This document shows positions 22,308 through 24,420 of a DNA stretch of 24,420 nt, in pieces (positions within the stretch are counted from its first letter, which is position 1; each line of letters begins with the position of its first letter). Source of the DNA: CAYLPJ01 sp964385465 (GTDB taxonomy: Bacteria; Planctomycetota; Phycisphaerae; SM23-33); the NCBI GenBank assembly GCA_964385465.1, contig CAYLPJ010000076.1, forward strand, positions 1 through 24,420. Reading direction: 5' to 3'. The notes below the pieces were generated by a model that saw only the letters and a program-made list of their open reading frames with translations, searched no databases and was not told where the DNA came from. The position numbers were made by a program, and so were the translations under genes.

Positions 22308-24266
22308 TTACCGGGCGCCCTGGGCTTTGAGGACGGTCGGGGGCAGGCGGACCGGGATCGGGGTTTCGGGGGCCTGGGCGGCGGCGCGGGTCCATTCGGC
22401 GGTACCGGCGCGGTCGATCAGCAGCAACGCGATCGTGTGCACGAGGTGGGCGTAGCCGCCGTTCTCGCTGAGGTCCCAGTTGCCCGGCGTGCGGCCGCGG
22501 GGGCGCCAGGCGGCGGGGAGGTAGCCCTTCCCCTTCCATACCGCGTGCCACGTGCGTACCGTGCCGAGCGCCAGCCGCTCCATCCGGGCGATGATCCGCT
22601 GCGGCTTGCTGAGCAGGTACAGTCCCGCCGGCTTGCCGGCTTGGAGGCACACCGTGTACCGCCCGTGGTCGACGCCGTTGATCCACCGGCGTTGCCCGGG
22701 CACGAAGGTGTAGGGCAGGCGAAGCTCCGCCGTCCAGGTCTTCCCGGCCACGAAGGCCGACTCGCAGGTGAGCTTCTCGCCCTCGGAGTTGACGGCGGCG
22801 ACGCTCCCGTCGTCGCGGATCGTCACCACCCCGGCCAGGCCGCCGGCGTCGCCCTCGACGGCCGCGGCGATCCGCAGTGTCACCTTCGCCTTGCTGCCGG
22901 AGACCAGCAGCGTCAGGGCGGCGGGGTCGGCGAGTGCCCGCACGGCCGTGGCGTCGGCGTGGATGACGGGCTCGGCCGGGAAGTCCTTGTCGGCCCGCCC
23001 GTCGATCTCGGGCGCCTCGGCGGCGTCGACGATGGGGACCAGGGCATCCTCCGCGTGGCGTTTGCGGTACGGCGTTTCCCATGCCTCGGGGGACCGTCGC
23101 AGCGCGGGCAGGACGCCGGCGGCGATCCAACTGAGCTGGATGCCCCGCGTCCCGGCCAGCGGGGGCTTGTCAGGGTCGTAGGCGGCGGGGAACCCCCCGT
23201 CCCGCATGGCCATCGGTGCGCGGTGGAAGAGGTACAGCCCCACGGGCCAGGCGGCCTCGCCGTACCAGGCCTCGTAGGTGGCCATCGCGCCGTGGATTTC
23301 CGCGGCAATCTCCCAGGCGGCCACGGCATCGAGGGGGCGGCCCTGCTTGACCGCCTCGGCGACGCGGCCCTGGTACACCCAGGCCAGCTTGTCGCTGTGG
23401 GTCGGCAGGCGGGCGTCCCGTTGGAGGTAGAGGCCCGCGTGGTACGCCCCGGTGTCGGCGGCGTCCAGCCGGGGGGCGGGAAAGCCCCGCTTGGGCTTGA
23501 CGTCCGCGATCGTCGCGGCGGCGTGCTCCAGCACGATGATCGGGCCGAAATACTCCAGCTTGTAGTTGCGAACGTTCCTCGCCGCGGCGGCCACCCGCGG
23601 GCTGCGGGTGGACAGCCAGGCGTTGAGCATCAGGTCGGCGAGGTCCTGGGAGAGGTGGTTGGACGGCGTGTAGTAGCAGTACCAGAACTCGCCGTCCTTG
23701 CGCCGGGTGACGACCTGTTCGGCCTTCCGCGGATCCCAGGTGATCTCGCCGAAACGCTCGCCGGAGGTGAAGTCGAAGCCGATCCCCTCGTCCCAGCCGC
23801 GGGGGGCCCAGCCGGTGAGCGGCTCGACGATCTCCTTCTTGTCCTGACGCTCGACCTTCTCGGGGAACAGCACGTCGCTGCGGTTGAGCAGGTTGACGTA
23901 GAAGGGCAGCTCGTAGCGGAGCAGTCGGCGGAGGTAGCCGCCCTCCGGCCGGGCGCGGTGGGCGGCCAGCAGGCCGTTGGCGAACCACGCGCCGTCGTGC
24001 ATGGTATCGAGGCCGAAGTCCTGGATCTTTCGGCCGGTGCGGGGGTCGCAGAACTCGTAATTCATTCCGTAGGTGACGGCATTGGCGTCGCGGACGACGT
24101 GGTGGGCGTCCACGTAGGCGATCAACTCGTCCATGAACCGCTCGAGTCGGTCATCGGGCCAGGGCTCGTCCGCCCCCCCCCGCGCCGGGCGGGCCGCGAG
24201 CCCCCCCGCCGCCGCCACCGCAATCGCCACCGCAACCAGCCGCACACTCGAGCACGTCGATCTCAT
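22308..24266 (-). CDS. secreted protein with helical N-terminal domain and CBM9-like domain
   Basis: The 652-aa start was chosen at the ATG with AGGAGA eight bases upstream, which opens a signal peptide (MRSTCSSVRLVAVAIAVAAA). Residues 35-400 are largely helical, with WFANGLLAAHRA, RYELPFYVNLLNRSD, HLSQDLADLMLNAWLS and YEAWYGEAAWPVGLYLF. I cannot name this domain; an alpha/alpha-barrel is possible. Residues 411-555 resemble CBM9-like carbohydrate-binding domains: IVDAAEAPEIDGRADKDFP opens it, and WTAELRLPYTFV followed by WINGVDHGRYT matches its late strands. A WDLSENGGYAHLVHTIALLL tail follows. A role in extracellular glycan processing fits the signal peptide and the binding domain but is inference. 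Confidence 0.7.
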   Translation of the reverse strand: MRSTCSSVRLVAVAIAVAAAGGLAARPARGGADEPWPDDRLERFMDELIAYVDAHHVVRDANAVTYGMNYEFCDPRTGRKIQDFGLDTMHDGAWFANGLLAAHRARPEGGYLRRLLRYELPFYVNLLNRSDVLFPEKVERQDKKEIVEPLTGWAPRGWDEGIGFDFTSGERFGEITWDPRKAEQVVTRRKDGEFWYCYYTPSNHLSQDLADLMLNAWLSTRSPRVAAAARNVRNYKLEYFGPIIVLEHAAATIADVKPKRGFPAPRLDAADTGAYHAGLYLQRDARLPTHSDKLAWVYQGRVAEAVKQGRPLDAVAAWEIAAEIHGAMATYEAWYGEAAWPVGLYLFHRAPMAMRDGGFPAAYDPDKPPLAGTRGIQLSWIAAGVLPALRRSPEAWETPYRKRHAEDALVPIVDAAEAPEIDGRADKDFPAEPVIHADATAVRALADPAALTLLVSGSKAKVTLRIAAAVEGDAGGLAGVVTIRDDGSVAAVNSEGEKLTCESAFVAGKTWTAELRLPYTFVPGQRRWINGVDHGRYTVCLQAGKPAGLYLLSKPQRIIARMERLALGTVRTWHAVWKGKGYLPAAWRPRGRTPGNWDLSENGGYAHLVHTIALLLIDRAGTAEWTRAAAQAPETPIPVRLPPTVLKAQGAR

Positions 24267-24325
24267 CGTGAGTCTCCTGTCGATTTTCCGTAGGCGTTCC
24301 GACGGCCCGCGGGGGGCCGACCACG

Positions 24326-24355
24326 AGCATCCCATCGCGGGCCGGCGCACGTCAA
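24326..24355 (-). promoter_or_regulatory. weak candidate promoter (TTGACG - 18 bp - GATGCT)
   Basis: On the minus strand TTGACG (24355-24350) is a good -35; the -10 at 18 bp spacing, GATGCT (24331-24326), matches only three of six positions. It lies about 60 bp before the ATG at 24266. The rest of the sequence to the window end is G/C-rich without a visible gene. Confidence 0.3.
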
Positions 24356-24420
24356 CCCCCCCGCCGGCGCCGGCCGGCGGCGGGGGCGAGGGTCGGGGGC
24401 CTGCGTCGGCCCGTTCGCCG

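Overview
The window is very GC-rich (about 70% by eye). It holds fifteen supportable protein genes, fourteen on the minus strand and one on the plus strand. I see no rRNA, tRNA, CRISPR array or insertion sequence. The gene set is several very large secreted glycan-active or unknown enzymes, an alkaline-phosphatase/sulfatase-superfamily protein, two Gfo/Idh/MocA dehydrogenases, an M55 D-aminopeptidase, an FAD_oxidored protein and a secreted HExxH peptidase. Together with the composition this suggests a free-living member of the Planctomycetota or a related PVC lineage. That is an inference from gene content, not from a marker gene.

Layout from the left. Positions 1-317 carry two near-identical 103-bp direct repeats rich in hairpins. 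Positions 318-10395 are one tight minus-strand run, probably a single operon. In transcription order it holds an Arg-rich small protein, an FAD oxidoreductase, a DUF1294 membrane protein, a 1164-aa secreted protein, a small SAM methyltransferase and a 1218-aa secreted glycosidase-like protein. Gaps are 13 bp or less, with stop/start overlaps. A divergent gene (10451-12673, plus strand) encodes a secreted zinc-peptidase-like protein and has a perfect TATAAT unusually close to its start codon.

Positions 12722-14391 hold a two-gene module of visibly lower GC: a 130-aa protein coupled through ATGA to a 426-aa ImmA/IrrE-like protein whose HExxH site is gone. This is the best candidate in the window for a poorly described accessory (toxin-antitoxin or defence-like) system. 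Positions 14463-18459 hold a metabolic run: sulfatase-like hydrolase, YceH (DUF480), Gfo/Idh/MocA dehydrogenase and M55 D-aminopeptidase. The sulfatase-like protein has Thr where the formylglycine Cys/Ser should be.

Positions 18460-18996 have no convincing protein gene but much structure: a near-textbook intrinsic terminator, a sigma70-like promoter in front of it (candidate small RNA or attenuator), and a cluster of GGACA motifs, four of them spaced 10-11 bp. A second Gfo/Idh/MocA gene follows (18997-20025). Next comes a 600-bp non-coding stretch with a perfect 15-bp inverted repeat and thirteen 8-bp tandem repeats, then a heme-oxygenase-like protein with a long extra C-terminal domain. The window ends with a secreted protein carrying a CBM9-like domain.

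The secreted enzymes, the Gfo/Idh/MocA and FAD oxidoreductases and the sulfatase-like hydrolase fit breakdown of complex glycans or glycoconjugates, but no substrate can be named from sequence alone.
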